A stretch of 34,916 nucleotides of DNA, taken from NCBI GenBank assembly GCA_011947345.1, contig JAAVTG010000558.1, positions 1 through 34,916 on the forward strand, read 5' to 3'. The translations under genes and the position numbers were made by a program. Below, piece by piece: positions 1 through 9,597 of this stretch (the first letter of the stretch is position 1; each line of letters opens with the position of its first letter). The DNA is from Phytophthora quininea. Its lineage: Eukaryota; Oomycota; Peronosporomycetes; Peronosporales; Peronosporaceae. The notes beneath the pieces were generated by a model. The model saw only the letters and a program-made list of their open reading frames with translations, made no database searches and was not told the DNA's origin.

Positions 1-1026
1 TTTCGGCGGTCCGCACGGCACTCAATTCTCCGACGAATCGGCCTCCAGGTCTGGACAATCCGTCGCATCCATTTCGATATTCACGGGCGAGCGACTTGAT
101 GGTCTTACGATGGAAATTACAGCGCCGAAGCCGCTGACATTTACGCACGGCGGAACTGGAGGAGAGGCCAAGAAGCTCACATTGGGCGAAGGCGAACACA
201 TCACGTCCATGGAAGTTCACTGGGGCAAGAAGGACAAACGAACGCGAATCTTCTACGTGAACTTCGTCACGAGTGCAGGCAACTCGCTCGCGGGTGGGTC
301 GATGACTGAAGAGAAGAGCACGGTGACTGCCCCGGAAGACTTCCAGCTGGGTGGATTCTTTGGTCAGGACGGCAAGGAGATCGATAACCTGGGAGTGGTG
401 TGCACTAGCATCGAAGCCGTCACGGTGGCGCCAACACCCCCTCCTGCTGCTGCCGGTTCTGCTGGAGCCGAGACACAAACGATGAACATGAAAACGACTC
501 TGCTGAGCGAGGCTTTTGGCGGTCCTCACGGCGAAGGGTTCTCGGATGAGACGTCGGCCTTGTCAGGACAAGTCGTAACCGCGCTTACTGTCCGAGGTGA
601 TAAACGAGTTGATGGCGTCACACTTGACATCGCCAAACCGACAGCGAAATCATTCTCGCTTGGAGGATCAGGCGGAACACCCAACGTACTCACTTGGCGA
701 GGGCGAGTACATTACGTCGATGGAGGCCCATTGGGGCAAGAAGGACGATCGTACCCGCATCTTTACCTAAGCTTCGGCACGAATGCAGGCAACTCGGTCT
801 CAGCAGGATCCAAGACCGAAGAATCGGTCAAAGTGACTGCACCGGAAGGATACCAACTCGGCGGGTTCTTTGGTCGCGCTGGTGAAGAAATCGATCTGCT
901 AGGTGTGGTGTGGACGAGCATTAAAGCCGTACCCGTGCCAGGTTCTGGCGAGGACATTATGCTCAGCGCCATGTTTGGCGGGCCCCATGGCATCGCATTC
1001 TCGGATATTGCAAAGGTTCGACTTGG

Positions 1027-1310
1027 TGTAGTGCGTCCACGGTAGACGAACGTTGACACAGTGTTTGGGAAGCTGGCACTTCCGAATGTTGTACTTGCCG
1101 AGTGTATTGCTTAGATGAAAGCAAAAAGGAAAGTGTCTAAACTACCCCGGCAACTCGCCACTGCGAGCAGCACACCATGGAGCCCATGGTGTGTCTTCGA
1201 GCTCAACTGCAACTGCAAGTTGGTACCAGCTGATAAGGACTGCAACCGCATTCCTTCATCGAAGTGTAACGAGGGCAAGGCTTTCAACCTGAACCCCGCG
1301 CTACACTTGG
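1027..1310. other. 284-bp insertion between 6-bp direct repeats inside L1 jacalin domain 3
   Basis: The jacalin frame stops matching after bases 1021-1026 (ACTTGG) and picks up again at 1305-1310 (ACTTGG), continuing with the expected LGQ-x-x-SSVTIRG motif. The interval has stops in the lectin frame. It contains a perfect inverted repeat with 10-bp arms (1171-1180 and 1184-1193) around a 3-base spacer. No GT-AG pair restores the lectin frame at these joints, so a normal intron does not explain it. The 6-bp repeat could be a target-site duplication of a small non-autonomous element or a filler repeat. Element identity is not known. Confidence 0.5.
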
Positions 1311-2203
1311 CCAGGCGTTTAGTTCCGTCACGATCCGCGGTGAAGAGCGTGTCGACCAAGTCACGCTGCAAGTTTCATCACCAGAAGCATTAACCTGGAC
1401 CCACGGAGGTTCCGGCGGCGAAGACCACGTGTTAACTCTCGGGCAGGGTGAACTTATCAAGTCGATGGAAGTTCGCTGGGGAAAGGTGGGCGGTCGCACA
1501 CGTGTGTTCTACCTCGGCTTTGGGACGAGTGCTGGCAATTCGGTAGGCGTCGGTAGCAAAACGGGCGATAACATTCTACTGATAGCACCCGAGGGTTACA
1601 AACTCGGTGGATTGTTCGGTCGAGCTGAAAGTGAAGTGGATCAAATCGGCGTCATTTGGACCAAGATCGACGCGAAGCAGATGCAGCTCACGGATGAAGT
1701 AGGCTCGGACTGGTACGGGTCCACGATTCGCAACTGGGTCGGCCCCACCATCGGCAACGCCAAGGACACTGCGTGCTACCGGAAGATGCAAAACCAGAAC
1801 AGCGACGGCGTCTGTCCTCTGGGCTACAGCACCGACGGCGATAACTGCATCACACAGTGCCCATTCTTCTACCCGGTCGAGTGCTACGCCGAGTGTATCC
1901 CTCAGAACGACGACTGCGCACAGGCAATAATACAGAAGGTTGCTTCTGTGGCCGGTGTCGTGTTCAACGCCGCAACTGGCGGGGTTTTCAAAACGATTTG
2001 GAACACTTACAAGAGCGCCAAGCGAGTCTACATGTGCGCCGCGACGGTCATTTCCGTCCTTAAAATCGTTCATTTATTACATGCGCTTTAAACAAACCAC
2101 AGCACCCCAGGGAGACGTCGAGCAAATGCTTGCCGTTGCCTACAAGACCGACGTCATCTTAGTCGATTTACCCGTGGCTGTGGCGACTTGGTTACCTATT
2201 TTT

Positions 2204-2236
2204 CGGGTCAATTACGATCGGGGTCTGGTCGATGGG
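2204..2236 (+). repeat. Left terminal inverted repeat of the MULE
   Basis: It begins CGGGTCAATTACGATCGGGG. It matches the reverse complement of 4725-4757 at 29 of 33 positions by direct comparison. T-rich sequence lies just outside both copies, so the repeat may extend a few bases outward. Similarity fades inward after about 45 bp. Confidence 0.8.
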
Positions 2237-2565
2237 TCTGAGGTTTTACTTAAGTAATTTACTTGGCAAATCCGACCGCAAGTCTGACCTGAAAAATATT
2301 CCCAACGTGAATACTTCGGTATAGCCGGATACATGGGTGGCAGGCAACTAAAACGGATGTAATTCTTATGGCGAGGACAGTAAAAAGCCTGAAATAGTGG
2401 GTAAAACATCGAGTTAGTCACTGCTTTTCGCATACCACAAGTTACTCAAAACCATGTCTTTCGTGTTGCTTTGTGGCATTTCTCAAAGGTATAGAAAACG
2501 AAGAGCCTTTGCTCATAGAGAGGTTGACGGGAATTAGTTCACTCGTCATTTTGCCTGCACTTGTC

Positions 2566-3975
2566 ATGAGTGACATTGACGACATCAATCCATATAGAAC
2601 AACTATACACTACAACGGTTTCCGTTTGACAAAGGTCTACGCATCGAATCTCAAGACAACGTACAGATGCAGCTATTACCGGCGGGGATGGAAGGCGAAA
2701 CTTGATGTGATGACCTCGGGGGTATTGGTCGAGAAGGGCTTGCCACATACATGTGAAGCAGCAGTTGAGGTGATCGTCGTCTCGGACAATTCATGCGAGG
2801 ATGGAGATGACAGCCAACAAGGAAGAACATCAATGTCAAGTTTATCCACTCAAAGAGACATGAGCCGAGAGATGGCAACCGAGGTCGACACGTTAGCCAT
2901 ACAACGAATGACAGTGACTCCATCAGCAATCTGGGATCAAATTCGTGAAGAATTTACTGCCAATGTCTTGATGAGGGAATTAACAAGGGAGCAAGTAATC
3001 AGCCGTGTGTATCGCGTCAGAAACCGTCAGTTTGGATCGGCAATCTATGGCCAGGTGAAAATGCCACCGCTTTCTCGAACTCGTGATGGATCGAAGTTCT
3101 TTCAATTCCACCTATCATACGCCGGTGACGAGAAGACCGAGAGGATTTTGGGTTGGGGTCACCAAGCTTTGATTCGCTTGCTCACTTACAGCAACGTTTC
3201 ACTGTTCGTGGACGGCACATTTCACTGCGTGTCTGCCCCGTTTTACCAGTGCGTCATCGTCATGGTTCACGACCGAGGGTCCAATTGCTACGTTCCGGTG
3301 ATGTATGTGCTCTCGACTAGCAAAACAGAGTGGTCTTACTGGCACATCTTCCACTGCGTGCAAGTGGCCACTGGCATGAACATGGAGCCATCAACAATCT
3401 CGTGTGGCTTTGAGCAAGGGCTGATCAACGCTATCCGTGACCAGTTTCCCAACACCACGATAATTGGCTGCCTGTTCCACTTCAAACAGGCCATCCGACG
3501 TAGGATGTTGAAGTTGCATATTCCGACTGATGAAGTTTCAGTGGCTATGGGCCGTGGAGTTCTCGATACACTTGCTGTACTGCCGCGCGAGCAGATCGAC
3601 CCTCGGGGCATTGACTACGTGACGGCGAAGATAAAAGCTGTGACGTCGGACAGTGGCGCCACCTATAGTGGGGACAAGTGGGCAGCGTTCTGGTCATACT
3701 TTCGACGCACGTGGTTGGAGATGTTTACGCCTGAGCTGTGGAATGTCCGCGGAATTGACCGTCGTATCGTCAACAGGACAAACAACCCGTTGGAGCGATA
3801 TAACCGAGAGCTGAATGACGAATTCACGACACAGAACCCAAATCTGCCGACTTTCATTGGAGTAATTGAACGCCATGCACATCACTACGTGACGCTGCTG
3901 GAGGATTTTGCACGCGGACGAGCTCGAGCACCTGCCCATGGAACGTACTACACTCCATCCGACTTTTCGTTGTAA
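2566..3975 (+). CDS. MULE-family transposase
   Basis: This predicted cut-and-paste transposase would act on the repeats flanking it. The frame is open from 2473, but that codon is GTG; the first in-frame ATG is 2566, giving about 469 residues. The N-terminal part has a FLYWCH-like zinc-finger pattern (YRCSYYRRGWKAKL, then HTCE). The DDE-type MULE core follows: VDGTFHC with the first Asp at 3211-3213, an FEQGL motif, GCLFHFKQAIRR (the C-x-x-x-H signature) and NPLERYNREL with the acidic Glu at 3793-3795. The codon just before FE is GGC (Gly, 3406-3408), where family members usually have Asp. If that Asp is catalytic here, the copy is inactive. The reading frame is otherwise uninterrupted, suggesting a fairly recent insertion. 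Confidence 0.85.
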   Translation: MSDIDDINPYRTTIHYNGFRLTKVYASNLKTTYRCSYYRRGWKAKLDVMTSGVLVEKGLPHTCEAAVEVIVVSDNSCEDGDDSQQGRTSMSSLSTQRDMSREMATEVDTLAIQRMTVTPSAIWDQIREEFTANVLMRELTREQVISRVYRVRNRQFGSAIYGQVKMPPLSRTRDGSKFFQFHLSYAGDEKTERILGWGHQALIRLLTYSNVSLFVDGTFHCVSAPFYQCVIVMVHDRGSNCYVPVMYVLSTSKTEWSYWHIFHCVQVATGMNMEPSTISCGFEQGLINAIRDQFPNTTIIGCLFHFKQAIRRRMLKLHIPTDEVSVAMGRGVLDTLAVLPREQIDPRGIDYVTAKIKAVTSDSGATYSGDKWAAFWSYFRRTWLEMFTPELWNVRGIDRRIVNRTNNPLERYNRELNDEFTTQNPNLPTFIGVIERHAHHYVTLLEDFARGRARAPAHGTYYTPSDFSL

Positions 3976-4113
3976 GTCACCACTTCAAGTTTGCATTGTA
4001 TAGTTTCATTTACGAAAGATATGGTTAGATCTTAGTTTGTGCCGGGGGCTTTTGAGTGTCTAGGATCTAATAAAAAAGCAAGTTGAAACTCAAACTTATC
4101 ATATACACTATTA

Positions 4114-4154
4114 AGTGAGTGGGTGAGTGGGTGTGTGAGTGAGTGAGCGAGCGA
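4114..4154. repeat. GTGA/GAGT-rich microsatellite
   Basis: This is an imperfect tandem run of GTGAGTGG and GAGT units ending in GAGCGAGCG. It lies downstream of the transposase. On the minus strand it would be a (CTCA)-type tail directly 3' of the tRNA-like sequence described next. Confidence 0.75.
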
Positions 4155-4523
4155 AAGCCAATTAAAGCTATTTTAAGTTTGAACCACCATAATTTCGGTG
4201 ATCGGTTCCTTGACTTGGCTGCGAAGTTGAAGTGTCAGCCTCGTCACACGGTAATCAGCGAAAGAAAGTACATGTATCATGTACATTGGTCAAGAGCAAC
4301 AGCTTGCTCGCGTCCCTCTATTACCACATCATTCCCATGTACCTTACCTTTGACCTGTCACCACGAACTGCCACCTTGGTTAGAGTGGTCTGACGGAATG
4401 GGTGCACGGGCGGACATCGGCGGACGAATGGGCGACGAACCTTTCGTGAAGAATAGGACCTGACGGGGTTTGAACCCGAACCAAATGCTTAGAATTGCTG
4501 ACACACACTCAGTGCGCCACTAT
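4155..4523 (-). mobile_element. Candidate tRNA-derived SINE (internal pol III promoter plus simple-repeat tail)
   Basis: On the minus strand, 4519-4508 resembles a tRNA A box (TGGCGCACTGAG). Bases 4477-4465 resemble a B box/T arm (GGGTTCAAACCCC), with about 30 bases between them. There is no matching acceptor stem, so it is not a functional tRNA gene. The minus-strand body would run for some 370 bp and end in the simple repeat at 4114-4154, the layout of a tRNA-related SINE. CACTAT occurs on both sides (4106-4111 and 4518-4523) but is short. SINEs of this kind are known in Phytophthora; family membership is unverified. Confidence 0.45.
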
Positions 4524-4724
4524 CTTCTAAATTTTGTATGCTATCTGAGTTTTATTGGTGGCTGCTACTTCCAGTGTATACAGAAGTCACTTGAGATAAG
4601 CCCGTAAAGTTTAGTTGTTGTCCCCTACTCGATGTTTCGAATTTCTGTGGTCGGGACCAGGGTCGGGGTCTTAGTTTTTGCAAACTATCTCAGATTCTGA
4701 ATCTGATAATATCTGAAAAAACTG

Positions 4725-4757
4725 ACCATCAACCTGACCCCGACCGTAATTGACCCG
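4725..4757 (-). repeat. Right terminal inverted repeat of the MULE
   Basis: Read on the minus strand it begins CGGGTCAATTACGGTCGGGG, matching the left end with four differences in 33 bases. About 60-75 bp further in lies GGGTCGGGGTCTTAG (near 4661-4675), a second, inverted GTCGGGGTC-like block, so this end could fold back on itself. Confidence 0.8.
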
Positions 4758-5487
4758 ATAAAAATTCTATCTTCTCTCGTGCTGAACGAGATCCCCGCAG
4801 TGACCAACAATTGCATGAAGGAAATGTTGGCAACAAAGACGCCAACGGCTGCGTTCGAGACTCGAGACTTGCTCCGAAAGATGTTCGGGGTCATCATTGA
4901 TCAGTTGATCGAGAAGTCAACAACCGATATGGGCGTTGACGTCGCTGAAGATGATTACTTGCTTGAGGTGTCGAACTTGGGGCTCACCGCAATAGGACTT
5001 GACCCTACGGGTATCGTTTGGATGGCGTCGCAATTCGTCCAGCCCATCTGTGGACCGACAGCTTTCATCGGAGAGATCGACGATGGCACTCTGTACGATG
5101 CGCTGAGGCTCACGACTATCGACGACGCGTTCGAGGGTAGCTACGGCTGGTGGACCAAGAAAGGAGACGGTGTGGTGAGCCTCATCTTCGAGAGCACCGA
5201 CACACAAGATGTGACCGTCATCGTTCACTCTGGTGGTGACGATTTCGTTGAAGTGGACGTTCCAGCAGGTGAGACTGTAACTTGGGACTCCACTGTGAAG
5301 GAGCTGCAAGACAAAACCTTCTACTTGGATCGGTGGCGTCCTGGTGTTGGTGGATTACCTGGTTCAGGAGGTGGTTCGCTCGTGATGTGGATCCCGAGGT
5401 CTGACGACGGTGGACATGTCACCATGCACGTACGGATCAACGCCAGCTAGGTAGATTTGGTGGTGTCAATAAACTTGTAGCGCTTGC

Positions 5488-7098
5488 ATGAAGTTCGCCA
5501 CCCGGAATACCCCGGTTTTGTCGCGACGTTCAGGCCATTCAAATCTCGTAGCAGAGACGATGCTTCCTCTGCTGGAATGGGTCGCGAACGAGTCGAACGT
5601 GACAGTAGCCCGCGACCTGATTGACCCGGTGGCTACTGTGAGTCTGTTTGGCGACGATGACCGATCGATCGTTGCGCAGAGTGACGTGGAGACGAATGCT
5701 GTGTTGGTGACGCTGCGTCCTGGGTCCTTCTTGAATGGCGCCGTTTGGCTCGAGAAATACTCGGGTGGTGACAAGACCAAGCTGCAGGGAAAGATCAACG
5801 ACATGCAGTTGAGCGGGACTGTACGGACGACGATGGCATTGTTGGCAGAGTTCGCGCTGGGTGACAAGAGCGCTTTCAGTGGCTACATCAACCAACTTCT
5901 GACGGACATCTCGCTGCCACTTTCGTGGAGTGTCGAGCATCGTGCAATGCTCAAACAGACGACAGCGTACGTATAAGTTGAGGAGATTTTTGCTGGAGGA
6001 GGTAGTTTATGGTGGTGGTGTCTTTAGATTCCCGATTCTTGACGACATGTTGGTGCTTAAAATGCACTCCCGTTACGCCGAACCACTGGCCAATTCGTTT
6101 CCAGAAATTTGGCCAAGTAGTGTAGCGACTTTCCAACGTTTCCTGTGGGCCTACTCGGTTGTGTCTTCGCGGTAAGAACCTTGGCGTGTGTATGCTGTGT
6201 AGATGGATACGTTAAAGATTTCCTTTACTTGATATCAAACACAGCGCTTTCAAGATTGCAGACGACCAAGAGCCAACGTTGCTGCCGGTTATTGACATGG
6301 CCAACCATGCTGCTGAAAACCCCGCTGCACACATCGTAAAGATGGACGATGGCAGCTTCCAGGTGTGTAGATTTCTGCTTATTCTTTTCACTATTGCTGA
6401 TACTGTTTGTTTCTTCTCGATAGCTCACTACTCTACGGAAGCTGGAGAAGAATGAACCGGTTACAATTTCCTATGGAGATCTCTCTAACGCACAGGTAAA
6501 GAGCGCCGGCTTCAGTTCTTGTGATGTTAGTTTTCAATTGCTTATTGTTGTGTTTGTAGCTATTATGTCGGTATGGATTCGTGCTCCTACGCTGGTTCCA
6601 TCGGATTCGATCCACATCACAAGCTCGGAGCTCGCTCAAGCCTTCAAAGTTAGCTCGCATGGCAGTGAAGGCGAAGAGGATGAAGACGACTATCAAGCTA
6701 AAGATGACGATACAGCCAGCGGCAAAGGCAAAGCGAAGGCCAAAGCTCGCCCAACTAAGCGGCGAAAGTTAGACAACTCCGAAGCCCAAGACGACGAAAA
6801 CTCGCTGTTCTTTTCGCTTCACGGAGACGCCGAGCAAGAGTTCGGACTGGGTGATGCCCTGCTGACATTTGTCATGGGAGCTCAACTTCCCGCTGAGCAA
6901 CTTTACGACGCATTAGCAGTTGTCCTCCAAGACAAGGACAAGAGATACAGCGATATGCTAGAGGCTTCTTCGAGTTCTTCTGAAGTCAAGGCGATTCAAC
7001 TGCTCTGTCAGCACGAACGACAAATCTGCCGACGAGTTTTGGTGGGGTTAATGACGCTGGAAGAAGGCTCCGACTCCAGCGACGATGAAGACGAATAG
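5488..7098 (+). CDS. SET-domain protein lysine methyltransferase (RBCMT/SETD3/SETD6 type)
   Basis: It is predicted to transfer methyl groups from S-adenosylmethionine to lysine on a protein substrate. Exons are 5488-5966, 6028-6171, 6245-6362, 6424-6495 and 6560-7098, all with GT-AG introns of 61-73 bp, giving about 450 residues. Family hallmarks in order are an LLAEFALGDKSAF helix, FLWAYSVVSSR, PVIDMANHA (the conserved D-x-x-NH), EPVTISYGDLSNAQ and LLCRYGFV. The C-terminal part holds an acidic, Lys-rich stretch (EGEEDEDD, KGKAKAKARPTKRRK) that could be a nuclear signal, and ends in an acidic tail. One base appears lost near 6584-6588, since the conserved RYGFV and the following PTLVPSD lie in different frames. 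The ATG is 37 bp after the L1 stop, and an AATAAA (5468-5473) lies in that gap. The 3' end converges on L2. Substrate unknown. Confidence 0.82.
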
Positions 7099-7166
7099 CT
7101 TATTCCCAATCAATGCAGCTTCTTCAAAAGTAATTTGGTAGAATTGATGACACATATACTCATTTT

Positions 7167-9220
7167 TTAACTCACATTGATTCTGGCATGCATGGTAAGT
7201 TGGCCTCCCCAGATGAATGCGGGACCCAAAGTACAAGCGATCCGCCTCCTGATCCAGGAATGCCGACTGCATTACGTCTCCACCGATCCAAATACAGCGT
7301 CTTGTCCTGCAACTTCGCCACCGTCGAGTTCCACGTCACCGTCGCTCCTGCACTCACTTCCACCTCTGCGAATTTCTCTCCACCCGAACGAATGACGACC
7401 GTCACGTCCTTATGATCCGTGCTCTCGAAAAGGATGCTGACGACTCCATCTCCTTCCTTATTCCAAGCGCCGTAGCTGCCTTTGAACGCTTCGTCCACAG
7501 TCGTGAGTCCCAGTGCATCGTATAGTTTTCCGTCGTCGATCTCGCCGATGAACATTGTGGGACCGCAAATTGGCTGGACGAACTGGGACAGCAGCCAAAG
7601 AATTCGTGTGGGATCTAGTCCAGCCAATGTCACAAGCCCCATGTTCGTCACGTCCAAAACGTAGTCACTTATGGCAACGTTAGCGCCCATATCCGTCACG
7701 CCTGAGCTAATGAGCTGCTCGACGATTACGCCCAACGTCTTGCGAAGTAGATCACGAGTCTCAAACGCAGCTTTCGTTGTCTTGTTGGACATTAACTCCA
7801 GCATGCAGTCATTGGTGACCATGGACACGTCGTTCACCATGAGCGACGACTTGCTCATTTTCACTCGAAGGTCGTTCAGAGCGATGTCAGAAGTATCGTT
7901 GCGGAGTTTGATCACTGAGGCGATGACATAGTCCGTGAGGTTTTTCAGTCGGAATCCACAGGTCGAGTTGGAGTCGATGAGCTCCTGGACTTCGTCGACG
8001 CTGGCGTCGGTCGTGTTCGCCGCGGTGGTGTTCGTCAGCAATGCGATCACATTCACTGCGGACGAGACGATCTGCTGTCCGTTGACGATCGATTGTTTGA
8101 CGATGGTCTCGACAATCTGGGTCACGATATCGGAGAATCTGAGACCCGCGGGGATTGGGATGCCAAGACAATTACAGACTGCAGTAGGTAGGGCGAAAGC
8201 CACCACGTCCGACTGGTACGCGACAGCAAGCAATTCTTCCATGTCGCTTTCTGGAGCTGAAGTCTGATGGAAGCTGAGGTAGTAGATGAGAGATCGAATG
8301 ATCGAGATGATGCTCCCCGCGCAGAGCGTGACTCGCTTGGCATTCTTGTAGGACGAGAAAATCTCGCCAAATACGCCAGCGGTGGCGGTGTTGAAGATAG
8401 TGTTGGCCAAGGCTGCGACCTTGGACATCACTTCGAGGACGCAATCGTCGTTGATTGGAATGCACTCGGCCATGCAGACTACCGGGTAGGCCAGCGGACA
8501 CTGCGAAATGCAGTTGGAGCTCTGCTTGTTATACCCCAGCGGACAAGCTTCTTTGCTGTCGAACGACTCCGTCTTCCGGTAGCATGCAGTGTCTGTGGCA
8601 TCACCGATTGTGGGGCCGACCCAGTTGCGGATCGTGACGCCGTACCAGTCCGAGCCCATTTCGTCCGTAAGCGACAACGACGTCGCTGACCTCCTCGTCC
8701 AAATGACCCCCAATTGATCGATCTCGCTTTCAGACCGACCAAAGAACCCGCTGAGCTGGTACCCTGGAGCAGCAGAGACTGTGGCGCTGTCTTCGGTCGG
8801 AGTTCCACCGGAGACGAAGTTCCCTGCGTTCGTCCCGAAGCGCAGGTAGAAGATCCTCGTGTTGAGTCCCTTTTTGCCCCAATGGATCTCCATCGACGTA
8901 ATGTACTCGCCCTCGCTGAACACGAGCGTGTTGTCAGTTCCAGTGGAACCACCGTGAGAAAAAGTCAACGGTTCTGGAGTCGCCACCTGCAGCGCCACTG
9001 CATTCACTCGGTCGCCAGCTTTGATGGTCACGGAGCTGTGAGTCTGCTCGAACTTGATGCTGTTAATGTCGGAGAAGGCACTGCCTCCATTCCCGCCAAA
9101 CGCGTGGCAAAGTCGAATGTCTTCGTCCGAAACTGCTTGGCGATATTCCTGAGCGATAACATTGTGAAGACCGAGGCACGTTAGAAGCAGCAGGACTCGG
9201 AGCAGCAGCCGTGTGATCAT
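7167..9220 (-). CDS. L2: secreted single-jacalin lectin with conserved C-terminal module
   Basis: This is the most intact cluster member: 682 codons in one exon. Residues 1-24 form a signal peptide (Arg then a Leu-rich core, ending near NVIAQ). The jacalin-like domain spans about 36-180 (AFGGNGGSAFSD, HGGSTGTDNT, EYITSMEIHWGKK, TRIFYLRFGT). A TDEMGSDWYG-x-TIRNWVGPTIG linker follows. The Cys block (Cys 213, 226, 237, 241, 249, 253, 260, 300) leads into a hydrophobic helical region (about 260-400) with Cys 349 and 351. A long helical part (about 410-550) precedes a beta-rich end with LQDKTLYLDRWRR and PGSGGGSLVLWVP. The frame as read stops at 7172 with a tail unlike the paralogs; the family tail lies one frame over and stops at 7167, implying one lost base in the C run at 7207-7210. 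Carbohydrate binding is inferred from the jacalin fold; I do not recognise the module. Confidence 0.85.
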
Positions 9221-9597
9221 GGGTCGTGCGTGGCTTAAGAGAGAGGGACTGCAACTGACTTAAGCCACGGCACCGAGCCGACGGTCGACGTCGATTCCGA
9301 AAGTGCACCAAGATGAACGACCAGAGAGCGAGTCCGATGCACAGACGTACGGAGCCGATCAGTGGACTCTCGCGGCGTCGTCCATACAGATTTTGATAGG
9401 TTTTAGCTTCACGATTTGTTTTCAAATCTCTGGCGTTCGAAAGAAGTGTGAAACGATGAACAGGATGAAAAACAGCAGAAGCACTGTGCTTTTTGATGGG
9501 GAGGTGTTTGAAGTCGACAACACCGACGAGACCGTTTACAACCGCACCAAGGCAATACCAAGCGATCTCTGGATGGGACTTGCAGAGTTTTCGACTT
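9221..9597. other. L2 upstream region / L3 3' flank, no gene seen
   Basis: This 377-bp gap lies between the L2 start and the L3 stop. It holds the L2 5' flank including the inverted repeat. The open frames here have no recognisable motifs and are treated as chance. Confidence 0.6.
9229..9269. promoter_or_regulatory. Perfect 11-bp inverted repeat just upstream of the L2 start
   Basis: CGTGGCTTAAG (9229-9239) and CTTAAGCCACG (9259-9269) are exact reverse complements separated by 19 bases. The nearer arm is 8 bp from the L2 ATG. It could be a hairpin in the 5' leader or a two-half-site protein-binding element. Nothing comparable was noticed upstream of L3 or L4. Confidence 0.4.

Larger units (their letters stand above)
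2197..4766. mobile_element. MULE (Mutator-like) DNA transposon inserted in L1
   Basis: A transposase gene (2566-3975) lies between imperfect terminal inverted repeats at 2204-2236 and 4725-4757. L1 homology stops about 10 bp before the left repeat and restarts within about 5-15 bp after the right one, which fixes both ends closely. Mutator-like elements usually leave 9-bp target duplications; none is visible in the immediate flanks. About 320 bp of L1 is missing, so insertion was accompanied or followed by deletion. The 3' part of the element (3976-4724) holds no gene but carries a GTGA-rich simple repeat and a tRNA-like sequence. Confidence 0.8.
2..5450 (+). pseudogene. L1: multi-jacalin lectin gene, 5'-truncated by the window and split by a MULE transposon
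   Basis: The frame is open from base 2, so the true start and any signal peptide lie outside. Jacalin-like domain 1 covers about 2-424 (FGGPHG near its start, then HGGTGG, ITSMEVHWGKK, GYQLGGFFGR-type motifs). Domain 2 covers about 505-930, and domain 3 is split at 1021/1306 and ends near 1680. The family module follows: NWVGPTIG, an eight-cysteine block and a hydrophobic helical part up to about 2190. Homology resumes at about 4770 and runs to the stop at 5450 with the family's C-terminal beta-rich part (LQDKTFYLDRWRP, PGSGGGSLVMW). Lesions are a 2-nt loss near 692-697 offset by a 1-nt loss near 762-764, a 284-bp insertion, an extra A in the run at 2062-2065, and the transposon. Roughly 107 codons present in L2 are missing at the transposon site. 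A role as a secreted carbohydrate-binding protein is inferred from the jacalin family. This copy is unlikely to make a full product. Confidence 0.85.

Noticed and set aside
1027..1310. A spliced intron in L1
   Set aside because: Possible GT donors and AG acceptors at the edges do not restore the jacalin frame; the edges are direct repeats instead.
1115..1393. 92-codon Cys-containing frame in the L1 insertion as a secreted peptide gene
   Set aside because: It has no signal peptide, runs out of the insertion into lectin sequence in the wrong frame, and has no known match.
1576..2073. 165-codon minus-strand frame opposite L1
   Set aside because: It is antisense to conserved lectin coding sequence and has no motif. 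Similar long antisense frames opposite L2, L4 and myosin were dropped for the same reason.
2473..2565. MULE transposase start at 2473
   Set aside because: The codon is GTG. The first ATG in frame is 2566, just before the zinc-finger-like part.
4455..4530. A functional tRNA gene on the minus strand
   Set aside because: T-arm-like and D-arm-like pieces are present, but no acceptor stem pairs and no anticodon stem is convincing. Treated as a SINE candidate.
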